This document shows, in pieces, positions 26,213 to 34,408 of a stretch of DNA of 64,000 nucleotides (the stretch's first letter is position 1; the number at the start of each line of letters is the position of its first letter). A program made the translations under genes and the position numbers. The DNA is taken from contig NZ_FNAG01000015.1 in the NCBI RefSeq assembly GCF_900101825.1, forward strand, positions 1 to 64,000, given 5' to 3'. The notes beneath the pieces were generated by a model. That model saw only the letters and a list, made by a program, of their open reading frames with translations. It ran no database searches and was not told the DNA's origin. This DNA comes from Aquimonas voraii. Lineage in GTDB: Bacteria; Pseudomonadota; Gammaproteobacteria; Xanthomonadales; Xanthomonadaceae.

Positions 26213-27127
26213 TCAACTTGCGTCGACCCGACTCAGGCGAAGGATCTCTTCAAGTCGGTTCAAGAGCACTCGCAGCTCGCCGGTCATCAGTGCGAACACG
26301 GCGTCGATCTCGTCACGCTGCGTGTCGCGCTCGCCCTGCTCCAGGGCTTCCGTCGCCGCTTCGAGGAACTTCAGCTTGCGGATCACCAGATCCTCGCCGA
26401 GCACGAAGCTGATGCGCTCCTCGAACACTAGGGCGATCTGGAAGGCCTGCTTGCCACACTTCAGGTGTTCGCGCACTTCCTCGGCGCTGAGCTCCTGGCG
26501 ACGGCACTTGATGATGGCGCCAGCGTCGACCGGGTCACGCAGCTCGCACTCTTCGCCGAGTACGAAACCTTCGGGCAGCGGTTCGCCGTCGATCCAGGCG
26601 GTCATCAGCGCGCGCGGACTGGTCTCGGCGTTCACCGGAACCGCCGGGAAGCTGCCCAGGGCCTCGCGGATCGCGGTGACGAAGGTCTCGGCGTTCTTGC
26701 GGCTGCTCGTGTCAATCACGCACCAGCCCAAGCTCAGATCGAGATAGCCCGAGCAGCGCGAGGGCCGCGAGAAGGCGCGCGGCAGCAGGTCGGTCAGCAC
26801 TTCGTCCTTGATGCGCTTGCGCTCACGGCCGCCCGGGTTACGCCCTTCGTTCTCGCGGATGTGTTCGAGCTTCTCCGCAAGTACCGCGTTGACGACCGAG
26901 CCCGGCAGCAGCTTGTCCTCGCTGCCGAGCGTCAGCAGCAGGGCCTCGGCGACGCGATGCGACAGCGCCTGCTCGCCGCGCCCCAGCGGCGAGACGAAGC
27001 CGCGGGAGGACAGCTCCAGCGGACCGACGGGCTTCAGCACGTGCTCGGCGAGCTTGTCGTCAAGCGCCTCGAAGCTGTCGTTGATCGAAGTGGGGTAGCG
27101 GAACAGGGTCAGATTCTGGAAGAACAT
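26213..27127 (-). CDS. rdgC: RdgC, recombination-associated protein
   Basis: 304 residues starting MFFQNLTLFRYPTSINDSFE. The whole length matches RdgC: the SRGFVSPLG segment, ERKRIKDEVLTDLLPRAFSR, then GWCVIDTSSRKNAETFVTAI and ALMTAWIDGEPLPEGFVLGE. RdgC is a toroidal dsDNA-binding protein that restrains RecA and is often carried on plasmids and phages. The start is set by the conserved MFFQNL. The 163 bp before it (26050-26212 lies downstream) carry no other gene. It sits among exported-protein genes and appears functionally separate from them. Confidence 0.92.
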   Translation of the reverse strand: MFFQNLTLFRYPTSINDSFEALDDKLAEHVLKPVGPLELSSRGFVSPLGRGEQALSHRVAEALLLTLGSEDKLLPGSVVNAVLAEKLEHIRENEGRNPGGRERKRIKDEVLTDLLPRAFSRPSRCSGYLDLSLGWCVIDTSSRKNAETFVTAIREALGSFPAVPVNAETSPRALMTAWIDGEPLPEGFVLGEECELRDPVDAGAIIKCRRQELSAEEVREHLKCGKQAFQIALVFEERISFVLGEDLVIRKLKFLEAATEALEQGERDTQRDEIDAVFALMTGELRVLLNRLEEILRLSRVDAS

Positions 27128-27156
27128 CGAAGCTCCGGTTGAAGTTCTGTTGGACA

Positions 27157-27942
27157 TCACTCGATCACGGTCTTGGCAAAGTGCAACTTGCGCGCAGCAG
27201 GGCCTTTCCTCCGAGCAACGCCAGAGTCGATCAGCGCACCAACTCCGCGAGCGTCTGCGGGCTCAAAACACACGCGCCACATCCAGGGGTCATCGCTGGA
27301 GGAGCGCGGGCCGTGCGCGATTTCGAAGTCAACGAGGAACCGTGTCCGGGGACAGACGGGCGCCCCAGCATGGCCTGCCTGGCGGGCTTCTTCGGCGGTG
27401 ATGGAATGGAGGCGGCGTGGCGTGGTTTCCTCGGTGCGGAGAACCAGTCGGCTCGCCCACACCGGCATGGACGACCACAGCGCGCGATCCAGCGACTGCG
27501 GTGGCAGCCGAGCAAGACAGGCCGCTCCTTCGTAGATCCGCGCGCCTTCGTTGGGACGCCAGCGCCCGTCGCGCGGCTCAAGCCGGAGCGTGCCCATTGG
27601 CGCCTTCGTGCGCCAATGCGACTCGGCCACCCACGCCAGATCGCCGGGCCCGCCCAGCGGGCTACGGCGGACGCGCTCCCCCAGAAGCGGGCGGCCCAGG
27701 GCATCGAGCGGCAACCACTGGTGGTCTGGACCTGCGACGAACTTTTCGACTCGGTCAGAGGGGCGCGGCTGCATCAGCAGCCAGACTTCCCGGCACCGGC
27801 CGGCAAGCACCCGCTCAACCCATTCGGCCGCGCGAGGCAGGCGATAGACGCGCACAGCCCCGGGGCGCCCGACAGTGCCCCGCACGCTGTCCGCCGTGCT
27901 GCCAAGCTCGACGCTGGCAGGATTGGGGTCAGCGAGATCCAT
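27157..27942 (-). CDS. Phage/plasmid-type protein, ASCH-like, 261 aa
   Basis: The central part reads ERVRRSPLGGPGDLAWVAES then MPVWASRLVLRTEETTPRRL and HSITAEEARQAG, ending DDPWMWRVCFE. The order W-x-E-(S/T), then M-P-x-W-A-S-R-(beta strand)-R-L-x-x-I-x-x-x-(D/E)-A, then P-W-x-W-x-V-x-F is the signature of the phage ASCH-superfamily proteins, thought to bind RNA or modified nucleic acid. The first 80 residues are less conserved. Located upstream of rdgC, 29 bp apart, same strand. Function unproven. Confidence 0.55.
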   Translation of the reverse strand: MDLADPNPASVELGSTADSVRGTVGRPGAVRVYRLPRAAEWVERVLAGRCREVWLLMQPRPSDRVEKFVAGPDHQWLPLDALGRPLLGERVRRSPLGGPGDLAWVAESHWRTKAPMGTLRLEPRDGRWRPNEGARIYEGAACLARLPPQSLDRALWSSMPVWASRLVLRTEETTPRRLHSITAEEARQAGHAGAPVCPRTRFLVDFEIAHGPRSSSDDPWMWRVCFEPADARGVGALIDSGVARRKGPAARKLHFAKTVIE

Positions 27943-28056
27943 GGGAGGGCTGCCGATGACGGTGCGGGGTCATGGAGCCATGATGACGAGGCGAATTGAC
28001 GCCCATTGCCGCTTTGGGGGCAGTTTCTGGGGGGATATCGGGAAGTTCGCCCTATC

Positions 28057-28941
28057 TCAGGGCAGTCCCATCTGACGTGCCCAGGGACCGAGGTGGCTGG
28101 CGCCGAACAGCATCCAAACCCAGATTGCGGCGCCGATCGCCGGCCCGAAGGCCAGATGCGTATGGGCGCCCTGCCCCGTCCGACGCAGGTGGATGAGTCC
28201 GAGCACCGAGATCAGGCAGGCCGCGAGGAACACCACCGGCAGAATGGCCTGCGGGCCGAACCAGGCGCCGGCGACCGCCATCAGCTTGAAGTCGCCATAG
28301 CCGAGCCCTTCCCTGCCCGTCAGCAGGTGGTGCAGCCAGAACACCGACCACAGGCTGAGATAGCCAGCCGCGGCGCCCAGGATTGCTTGGGCCGGGTGGA
28401 CGAACACGCCGTTGACCGAGAGCAGGAGGCCGAGCCAGAGCAGCGGCAGCACGATGGAATCCGGCAGCAGGCGATCGCGCAGGTCGATCCCGCTCGCCGC
28501 GACGAGGGCTGCGGTGAGGACGAGGCCCGCCGCCGCCGCTGGCGTCGGTCCGAAGTGGTGCACAACGAGCGCGAAGAGAAGGCCGGTGCCCGCCTCAACC
28601 AACGGGTACTGGATGCTGATCGACGTCCCGCAACCTCGGCAGCGGCCGCGCAAGGCAACCCAGCTCACCACCGGCAAGTTCTCGAACCAGCGAATCGAGT
28701 GGCCGCAGCTCGGGCACGCTGAACGGCCGTGGAAGAAGTTCGGAGGGGCTGGCTCGTCGAAGGAACGCTCCAGCAGCTCGTGCGCGTCGCGCCGCCACTC
28801 CCACTCCAGACGGCGCGGCAGGCGGAGGATCACGACATTGAGAAAGCTCCCCACCAGGGCGCCCAGCACCCCGGCACACAGCAGGGTCAGTGCGGGATTG
28901 AGCGCGAGGGTCAGTTGCAGCGCGTGCAACGCATCGGTCAC
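28057..28941 (-). CDS. pilD: Prepilin peptidase (PilD/GspO, A24A family)
   Basis: 294 residues from a GTG at 28941 overlapping the previous stop (GTGA). Hydrophobic N-terminus, then the cytoplasmic zinc region with CPSCGH and CRGCG, then six or so membrane helices. The two catalytic Asp residues are in GIDLRDRLLPD and in GLGYGDFKLMA. This aspartic membrane protease removes prepilin leaders and N-methylates pilins; the PilV-like pilin at 24778-26049 is the obvious substrate. Length and motifs are complete, including the Cys pairs needed for methyl transfer. The upstream in-frame extension is not used. Confidence 0.92.
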   Translation of the reverse strand: MTDALHALQLTLALNPALTLLCAGVLGALVGSFLNVVILRLPRRLEWEWRRDAHELLERSFDEPAPPNFFHGRSACPSCGHSIRWFENLPVVSWVALRGRCRGCGTSISIQYPLVEAGTGLLFALVVHHFGPTPAAAAGLVLTAALVAASGIDLRDRLLPDSIVLPLLWLGLLLSVNGVFVHPAQAILGAAAGYLSLWSVFWLHHLLTGREGLGYGDFKLMAVAGAWFGPQAILPVVFLAACLISVLGLIHLRRTGQGAHTHLAFGPAIGAAIWVWMLFGASHLGPWARQMGLP

Positions 28942-29180
28942 GGTGACGGCCCTGCGTGTGCGCGGATCGACTCGCGGGCGCGTTCGAGTTCGGGGAAGCC
29001 CTCGGCGCAGACGTTGAGGGCTTCGAGCAAGGCTGCCCATCGCACCGTCGGATCGGGATGGCGCAAGCGCGTGGCCAGCAGGCACTCAGGGGCCCGCCGC
29101 GGCACGCCGGCAGGACCGAGTTCCGCGGCGGCGAGCAGAGCCCAAGGGCTCTGCGGCGAGACGTGCGCGATCTGGATCAT
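28938..29180 (-). CDS. Hypothetical 80-aa HEAT-like protein coupled to prepilin peptidase
   Basis: Reads MIQIAHVSPQSPWALLAAAE and ECLLATRLRHPDPTVRWAAL, with two short helices that resemble a HEAT repeat (PDPTVRWAALLEAL). Its TGA overlaps the GTG of the prepilin peptidase, so translation is coupled. No other evidence of function. Confidence 0.5.
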   Translation of the reverse strand: MIQIAHVSPQSPWALLAAAELGPAGVPRRAPECLLATRLRHPDPTVRWAALLEALNVCAEGFPELERARESIRAHAGPSP

Positions 29181-29189
29181 GGCGTCATT

Positions 29190-30182
29190 TCAACAAGCGG
29201 GGATGACCGGCAGCACCTTGCGGATCGGCAGGCTGCCGCTGCGGCCATCATTCAGCGACCAGCTCACAGTGGCGCGGTCGCAGGCCGCGAAGTCCATCGT
29301 CATGGTACCGAAGGGCTGGGTGTTCACCGTTGTCTGCCGGGCAAAGGCGACATCCTCGGTCCGGTAGACAGTGAGTTGAACGCGCGGTCCGGTGAACGTG
29401 CCGAGAGCCGAATACCAATCGCGGGCGCGTCCGTCCGGCGTGCCGGTGAACCAAGCCACGGCCAAGATGCGTGCCGATTCATCGATGTCGAAGTAGAAGC
29501 CCTGGTTGCCCATCCCTTCCGTGTTCCAGGCACCAGCCATCTGGCGGCGAACTGTCGAGAGCGCCGGCGGGGGCGCGCCGTAGTCCGCCGCGTTGTACGC
29601 CGGGATGTCGAGTCGGACCGGGGTGGGTATTGCGGCGAGATCGAAGAACAGCGTCGAGGCCTGGTCGTCGTCGAAGGCGGGAGAGAGCCCGGTGCTGATC
29701 ACGTATGCGGTCGTCGGCGTGAACAGGTTTCCGCAGAGCGCAGTCGTAGCAATGTTGCTCGGCAGGTTGGTGCGAAGCAGCGAGCTGTACTGGACGTTGT
29801 TCTGAACCATGGTGACGCGGCACGGAGCGAACGGCGTGCCAGAGACGGGGGAAACGGTGATGAAGAGCTGAGCATCACCCGCCGTACCGCAGGGCCTCCG
29901 CCACGCCGTGATCTCCATCTGTGCGCCTGCAACATCGCTCGCTCGCACGGTCCATTTGGGACCGGTGGGCTGCACTGGGAATGGCTCGGTCACGCATCCT
30001 CCCGTGAACTCCTTGGACGGCGCTACAGCGAACCCGGGGCGCTCAGTCAGCGCCTGGATCTCTACCAGCGCGCGCGTCTGCGCTTCGAGTCGCTCATGAT
30101 CGATTCGCGCGAAATCAAGGGCGGCGGCAGTGTTCGCGAGAAGGAGGGTGGAGAGCGCGAGAGCGACGTTCTTTCGGAGCAT
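29190..30182 (-). CDS. Secreted hypothetical protein, 330 aa
   Basis: Signal peptide MLRKNVALALSTLLLANTAA with cleavage near ALD. Near residue 230 it has GMGNQGFYFDIDESARILAV then AWFTGTPDGRARDWYSALGT, a beta module in which N-Q-G-(F/W)-(Y/W) is followed by a strand and (A/T)-W-(F/Y)-T-x-x-x-x-G-R; this resembles modules of many Xanthomonadales exported proteins and of the 345-aa protein at 23730. Several paired Cys suggest disulfides. It starts the leftward exported-protein and pilin region. Function unknown. Confidence 0.6.
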   Translation of the reverse strand: MLRKNVALALSTLLLANTAAALDFARIDHERLEAQTRALVEIQALTERPGFAVAPSKEFTGGCVTEPFPVQPTGPKWTVRASDVAGAQMEITAWRRPCGTAGDAQLFITVSPVSGTPFAPCRVTMVQNNVQYSSLLRTNLPSNIATTALCGNLFTPTTAYVISTGLSPAFDDDQASTLFFDLAAIPTPVRLDIPAYNAADYGAPPPALSTVRRQMAGAWNTEGMGNQGFYFDIDESARILAVAWFTGTPDGRARDWYSALGTFTGPRVQLTVYRTEDVAFARQTTVNTQPFGTMTMDFAACDRATVSWSLNDGRSGSLPIRKVLPVIPAC

Positions 30183-30295
30183 GGCGACACCTCAGAGACC
30201 AGGTGGCGCAGGAGTGTGAGCAGTTGACAGCCGTGCGCACAACCGGTGTCGCCGACTTGCTTCAGAGGTTCGCGGATTGGCATGCTTCGTGGCAA

Positions 30296-30410
30296 TTCGC
30301 CCTAGGGCGACCAGCTCGCCGGGCTGCTAATCCGGCACACAGGCCCGCAAGGCCACAAAACACCCCACGGGGACGCCATGTCCCTGCCGGGGCTGTGCGT
30401 CCCCTTTTTC
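30296..30410 (+). ncRNA. Candidate structured leader RNA with tRNA-like arm and terminator hairpin
   Basis: Upstream of the small plus-strand gene the sequence can form GGCGA-CCAGC-TCGCC (30306-30320), an alternative arm CCGGG-CTGCTAA-TCCGG (30319-30335) that looks like a tRNA-Ser anticodon arm with loop CTGCTAA, then GGCC-CGCAA-GGCC (30342-30354), and GGGGACGC ... GCGTCCCC (30369-30404) followed by TTTTT. The last hairpin is an intrinsic terminator only 15 bases before the start codon, so it can act as a regulatory leader. Structures 1 and 2 overlap by two bases. No full tRNA exists here: the T arm is absent. Confidence 0.55.
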
Positions 30411-30423
30411 TTTGGAGACGCAC

Positions 30424-30645
30424 ATGCTCGACCGCGATGAGATCCGCGCCTTCCGGCGCTTTCTGAACACCGCCAACCGCAAGGAACTGGTGGAGAGGCG
30501 CTCACACATCGAGCGCATGATGGCCCTGGTTACCCAAGGCACCGAAGAAGCGCGGGACCTGCGCTTCATGCAGCGCTTGATCCGCGAGGAGATCGGCGCA
30601 CGAGCCGAGGTCGACGCCATCGTCGCTCGGCGGTTGAGCAAGTAG
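30424..30645 (+). CDS. Small hypothetical protein, 73 aa, behind a structured leader
   Basis: MLDRDEIRAFRRFLNTANRK then ELVERRSHIERMMALVTQGT and RFMQRLIREEIGARAEVDAI: an all-helical, charged protein. It starts at 30424, with GGAGACGCAC just before, directly after the terminator-like hairpin of the leader, and is followed by its own strong terminator, so it forms a self-contained unit of leader-gene-terminator. Such units are common cargo of conjugative elements. Function unknown. Confidence 0.65.
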   Translation: MLDRDEIRAFRRFLNTANRKELVERRSHIERMMALVTQGTEEARDLRFMQRLIREEIGARAEVDAIVARRLSK

Positions 30646-30651
30646 CACGAA

Positions 30652-30679
30652 GAGGCCGACCCCCTCAGGGGTCGGCCTC
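30652..30679 (+). terminator. Intrinsic terminator after the 73-aa gene
   Basis: GAGGCCGACCCC and GGGGTCGGCCTC form a perfect 12-bp stem around CTCA, followed by TTGCATTG, six bases after the stop. It is nearly symmetric and may work in both directions. Confidence 0.75.
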
Positions 30680-30872
30680 TTGCATTGAACGTCACGTGGC
30701 AAACGCCAGTAGCGCCAGACACAGCCGGTAACAGCATCCATCACAACCAAATGCAGTTCATCAGCATGAGCCATCCCGGCTGATGTGAAGCGCGTGGGTA
30801 CTGCCGGGTGGTGGGACACCAATCGGAACATCGCACCTTCCGGAGCATACATATTCAAAACAGGAACTTATT

Positions 30873-31169
30873 ATGCAAACCGATACCTATTCTTCCGAGC
30901 ACATTGCTCACGAAATCATCGACATCCTTACTCGCGATCCAAGGGGCAAAGGATGCATGCAGCTCGTCGCGGCCCAGTGCCAGTTCGGCAGCACTAGGCT
31001 GTGCGACTTCAGGAAGGGCTTCATTTACGCACTCAGAAAGGACTGGATCAAATCTGGGTCAGGCTGGCTTTGCGTGGTAGTTCAGCCACGGCAAGAGCAG
31101 GACGAGGTGGATGAGGAGCAAGGCCTTGCGCACTCGGTTGAACCGGAGTCTCTGGATAAGCCCCGCTGA
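30873..31169 (+). CDS. Hypothetical protein, 98 aa, with AT-rich 5' region
   Basis: MQTDTYSSEHIAHEIIDILT, then a Gly/Arg segment and FRKGFIYALRKDWIKSGSGW, ending in Glu-rich sequence. The start follows CAGGAACTTATT. The 5' part of the gene and its leader (30840-30910) have noticeably lower GC than the surroundings, a sign of separate origin. The end overlaps a possible minus-strand frame. No domain recognised. Confidence 0.5.
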   Translation: MQTDTYSSEHIAHEIIDILTRDPRGKGCMQLVAAQCQFGSTRLCDFRKGFIYALRKDWIKSGSGWLCVVVQPRQEQDEVDEEQGLAHSVEPESLDKPR

Positions 31170-31330
31170 CTGACTCCGCTCAGCGAAGCGCGCCGCTCTA
31201 GAAGCTCCATTCCCGCAACAGCGGCTGCATCATCCCCGACCGCCAGCGCTCGCACTATCTTGCGTTCGACCTGCGCACGCCCGCCCTCAACCATCCTCAG
31301 GGCCGGGTTGCCATCCGCCGGCCCGCTCAC
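31082..31330 (-). CDS. Possible small protein coupled to XseB-like gene
   Basis: A GTG start at 31330 overlaps the TGA of the XseB-like gene (GTGA). The first 50 residues (MSGPADGNPALRMVEGGRAQ then VERKIVRALAVGDDAAAVAG) look protein-like; the tail is Ser/Cys-rich and overlaps the 98-aa plus-strand gene. One of the two overlapping frames is probably shorter than shown or not real. Confidence 0.3.
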   Translation of the reverse strand: MSGPADGNPALRMVEGGRAQVERKIVRALAVGDDAAAVAGMELLERRASLSGVSQRGLSRDSGSTECARPCSSSTSSCSCRG

Positions 31331-31539
31331 GCCGGGTCCCGCTGCGCGAACATGGCGTCTAGCCGCTGTGTCGCGGCTTCGAGCCTGGCCTTGGCTTGGG
31401 TATAGGCCGCCTGACCTTGCTCAGCGAGCGCGAGTGCTTCGTCGATAGCCTCGGGCGGCAGCTGATCGAGCTTGCTCACGCAGGTCGAGAGGGTCTTGTA
31501 GAGCGCATCGAAGCGCTGGGTGTCGGCGACTTCGCTCAT
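31327..31539 (-). CDS. xseB: Exonuclease VII small-subunit-like protein (XseB)
   Basis: 70 residues, MSEVADTQRFDALYKTLSTC, VSKLDQLPPEAIDEALALAE, QGQAAYTQAKARLEAATQRL, DAMFA. XseB has the same layout: a first helix with FEEALxELExIVxxLE, then L-x-EAL-x-LYExG, then xxxxCxxxLxxAExRV. Length is right for XseB (60-80). Start at 31539 has GGAGAAC before it. It is downstream of the XseA C-terminal part on the same strand, with the IS5 element between them, so the IS probably separates what was once one exonuclease VII operon. Confidence 0.65.
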   Translation of the reverse strand: MSEVADTQRFDALYKTLSTCVSKLDQLPPEAIDEALALAEQGQAAYTQAKARLEAATQRLDAMFAQRDPA

Positions 31540-31636
31540 GGGGTTCTCCATCTCGGGGATGCCCGGAGTATTCGTCCGGTGCGCCCAATCATCAAGCTGC
31601 GTCAGGGGGGCACTGCCGGGGTAAGAGTTTTCCTAG

Positions 31637-32819
31637 GGAACCTCTGAACAAAGCGCCCCGTCCAGCAATCGAGCTCTCTGCGACGATCTTTGATGTCGCT
31701 ACTGCACTTCGATCTCGCGGAACTGGTCAGATCGCGCTCGTCAGACCCTCGTTTCTCTGCGGCTCGGGGCGAAATGCCCGAGTTGCAGACACGCTTATCC
31801 CGCCGCCGCCAATCGGCGGCGCGCCAGACTCAGGTTCGCCAGCGCGAACAGCACCTGCAGCTGAGCGGCGTTCTTGGCCAAGCCGCGGTAGCGCACTTTG
31901 GTGAAGCCGAACTGGCACTTCACCACCCGGAACGGGTGCTCGACCCGCGCCCGCATCTGCGCCTTCAGCTTCTCAAGCCTTTGCGTCGCGTCCTTGAGCG
32001 CACTCTCGACCATGCGCTTGAGCGCGCCGCGCTTGGCCGCGATGTGCAGCTGGGCTTTGCCCTGAACGTATTTCTCGGCGCCGGTGTAGCCGGCATCGGC
32101 ATGCACGGTTTTTTCTTCGCCGGTCAGCAGCGCTCCGATCTGGGTGACGTCCGCCGTGTTGGCCGGCGTCGCCACCACCACCCTCACCAGGCCTGACTCG
32201 GAGTCCACGCCGATGTGGGCCTTCATGCCGAAGAACCACTGGTTGCCCTTCTTCGTCTGGTGCATCTCCGGATCGCGCGTGCCGGTGCTGTTCTTGGTCG
32301 AGCTCGGCGCGTGGATGATCGTGGCGTCGACCAGGGTGCCCGCGCGCATCTGCATGCCGCGCGCCGCCAGATGCGCGTTCACGGTTTCGAGGATCCTCGG
32401 CGCCAGCGCGTGCTTCTCCAGAAAGCGCCGGAACTTCAGGATCGTGGTTTCGTCGGGGATCGCATCGACGTTGAGCTCGAGCCCGGCGAAGCGCCGCATC
32501 GACTCGATCTCATACAGCGCGTCTTCCATCGCCGGGTCGCTCAGTGCGTACCACTGCTGCAGGAAGTGGATGCGCAGCATGACCTCGGGCGACATTGGCG
32601 GCCGCCCCGCCTTGCCGCCCTTCGGGTAGTGTTCGCCGACCAGTGCCAGCAGCGGCTGCCACGGCACCACCTGCTCCATCTCGGCCAGGAACCGCTCACG
32701 CCGCGTCTGCTTCTTCTTCGCGGTGTAGGCAAGGGAGTCGAAGGTCGTCTGCTTCATCGGCCGAACAATCTGCGGAGATGCTGCATGGTAGCTGGCTGCG
32801 GGGATAAATCAGAGCTTCC
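31637..32819. mobile_element. IS5-family insertion sequence with CTAG target duplication
   Basis: A complete 1183-bp element. Ends are imperfect inverted repeats: left GGAACCTCTGAACAAA, right (complement) GGAAGCTCTGATTTAT. It is flanked on both sides by CTAG (31633-31636 and 32820-32823), a 4-bp target duplication typical of IS5-family transposition. It contains one transposase gene on the minus strand. It sits between the xseB-like and xseA parts. Confidence 0.9.
31795..32757 (-). CDS. IS5-family transposase
   Basis: 320 residues, intact. Begins MKQTTFDSLAYTAKKKQTRR; DUF772-type N-terminus with KGGKAGRPPMSPEVMLRIHF. DDE domain: LVDATIIHAPSSTKN (first Asp), VHADAGYTGAEKY (second Asp), and the C-terminal region ARVEHPFRVVKCQFGFTKVR carrying the catalytic Glu. 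All three are present, so it should be active. It fills the element, on the same strand as the xseB-like gene. Confidence 0.93.
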   Translation of the reverse strand: MKQTTFDSLAYTAKKKQTRRERFLAEMEQVVPWQPLLALVGEHYPKGGKAGRPPMSPEVMLRIHFLQQWYALSDPAMEDALYEIESMRRFAGLELNVDAIPDETTILKFRRFLEKHALAPRILETVNAHLAARGMQMRAGTLVDATIIHAPSSTKNSTGTRDPEMHQTKKGNQWFFGMKAHIGVDSESGLVRVVVATPANTADVTQIGALLTGEEKTVHADAGYTGAEKYVQGKAQLHIAAKRGALKRMVESALKDATQRLEKLKAQMRARVEHPFRVVKCQFGFTKVRYRGLAKNAAQLQVLFALANLSLARRRLAAAG

Positions 32820-32881
32820 CTAGCACGCTACGCGCTGGAGTCCGACTGCGCCGCGTCCGGCAGGCTGGCAACCTCACCACC

Positions 32882-33103
32882 ATGAGCTTGTCCCGCAACG
32901 AGTTTCTTGATCAGTTGGCTGTGGCCATCGACTCCGGCGATGGTCGAGCCCGCGCGATCCTGCCGATGTTCCGTCACCTGTTGGCCGAGCTCGAACGAGA
33001 CGCGGCGGCAGGGCGTCTTCCGCCTGACGGCCCTGGCCAGTTAGCGCACACATTTGCGCGTCGCCTTTCGACGGGTCGGGACCATAGCTCGGCCGCCGGC
33101 TGA
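32882..33103 (+). CDS. Hypothetical protein, 73 aa
   Basis: MSLSRNEFLDQLAVAIDSGD then GRARAILPMFRHLLAELERD, an amphipathic helical protein. The frame on the opposite strand is Arg/Cys/Ser-rich and looks like a shadow. It converges on the xseA part. No family or ribosome-binding site of note (CACCACC upstream). Confidence 0.4.
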   Translation: MSLSRNEFLDQLAVAIDSGDGRARAILPMFRHLLAELERDAAAGRLPPDGPGQLAHTFARRLSTGRDHSSAAG

Positions 33104-33115
33104 CGCATTTGGCAC

Positions 33116-34408
33116 TCAGCGCTCCGGCTTGAGGGTCGCTTCGCGAGCCCCGTCCATCCACTGGATGACCACTTGGCCAGGCGCCTCCGCAGCGATCTTC
33201 ACCACACGCCCATGGGTGTCCCGCACGAGCGCGAAGCCACGCGTCAGCATGCGGCGGGGGTCAAGCGCCTTCAGTTCGCCGCGTTGTTGCTCAAGGCCGA
33301 TCATCGCGGCATTCAGATTGGCCTGCGCCAATTGATGGAGTCGCCCGTAGGCGCGCTCCAGCAGCAGCGGCGCCTGATCGACCCGCTGCCGCGCCTTCTG
33401 TTCCAGCTGCGCCCGCGCGCGATCCAGCCCCTGCCCAGCCGTCAACAGCCTCGTCTGCGCTTGGTTGAGCAGCTGGGCACCCTGTCGCCCGAGATTCGCC
33501 TCGCACCGTGCGAGGCGGGCCCTTACTGTCTGCTCCAGCGTGCCTTGAAGGCCGGCGAGGTCCGACGCCGCCAGGGCCGCGAGGCTGCGTGCCCGTCTCT
33601 CCGCCTGCGACTGCAGCGCCGCGAGCTGGGTGCTTGCCTGGTCGCGCTTGCCGCGCGCTGATTGGGTCAATCGCTGCTGCTGTGCGTCCAGTCGCGACCG
33701 GGCTACTTCGACCTTGCTGCTTGCCATCCGTTGGATCTTTCCTGCGTTCTCGACCGCCGTGCGGGCGCGCTCTACGATCACCCGGCGAATGTGCCCGATC
33801 ACCTTGCTGGGCGTATCGAACGCAAGGCATGCCACCTCATCCGGCAAACCTCGATCTCGCTCGTGACCGACTCCCACCATCACCGGCACAGGCGCGTCGC
33901 AGATCGCCCTGCCAATCTCATAAGCGTTGAGCCAATCGAGATCGAGCTGCGCGCCGCCGCCGCGGATCAGTGCGATCGCATCGAAGGGCTCGGCGTGATG
34001 GAGGGTGGACGCTGTCGCGATGGCTTTGGCCACCGAGATCGCAGCGCTCTCGCCTTGGAACACCGCAGCAAAGGTCTTGATCTCAAGAAGGCCAAGCCGC
34101 TGCAGGATCTCCCCATCGCGCATGAAGTCGCCGAGGCCGGCGGCGCCCTCCGGAGCGATCACCGCGATGCGCGTGAAGTCGATGGGTGCCGGCAGCGCCT
34201 TGTTGCGTGCCGCAAGACCCTCAGATTCGAGGCGCGCCAGAAGTCGCTTCAACTTGGCCGCGAGTTCACCCAGCACGAAGGATGCATCGAGATCGCAAAT
34301 GCTCAGGCTGAAACCGTGGGAGGGATGGAATTCTGCGGTGACCTGCACCAGTAGACGCATGCCGACCTGCGGCGGCCCGCCGACAAGATCGGTGAGGGCC
34401 TCAGTCGG
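33116..34408 (-). pseudogene. xseA: Exonuclease VII large subunit XseA, C-terminal part (5' end missing)
   Basis: From about 34410 leftward the sequence reads EALTDLVGGPPQVGMRLLVQ then VTAEFHPSHGFSLSICDLDA SFVLGE, the second half of the XseA OB fold and linker, followed by the catalytic domain: FTRIAVIAPEGAAGLGDFMR, DAIALIRGGGAQLDLDWLNA (the RGGG motif) and PVPVMVGVGHERDRGLPDEV (GHExD), then a long coiled coil and the end LDPRRMLTRGFALVRDTHGR. The N-terminal OB half is missing here but present at 51138-51617 on the other strand. The frame upstream of 34410 reads through repA sequence and is not XseA. Exonuclease VII degrades ssDNA with XseB. Confidence 0.85.

Noticed and set aside
28956-30227. 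423-aa plus-strand frame opposite the 330-aa secreted protein
   Set aside because: Arg/Gly/Val shadow; the minus strand has a signal peptide and a known module.
30296-30360. tRNA-Ser gene
   Set aside because: An anticodon-arm-like element with CTGCTAA exists but no acceptor stem, T arm (GGTTCGAATCC) or CCA position; better described as a leader RNA.
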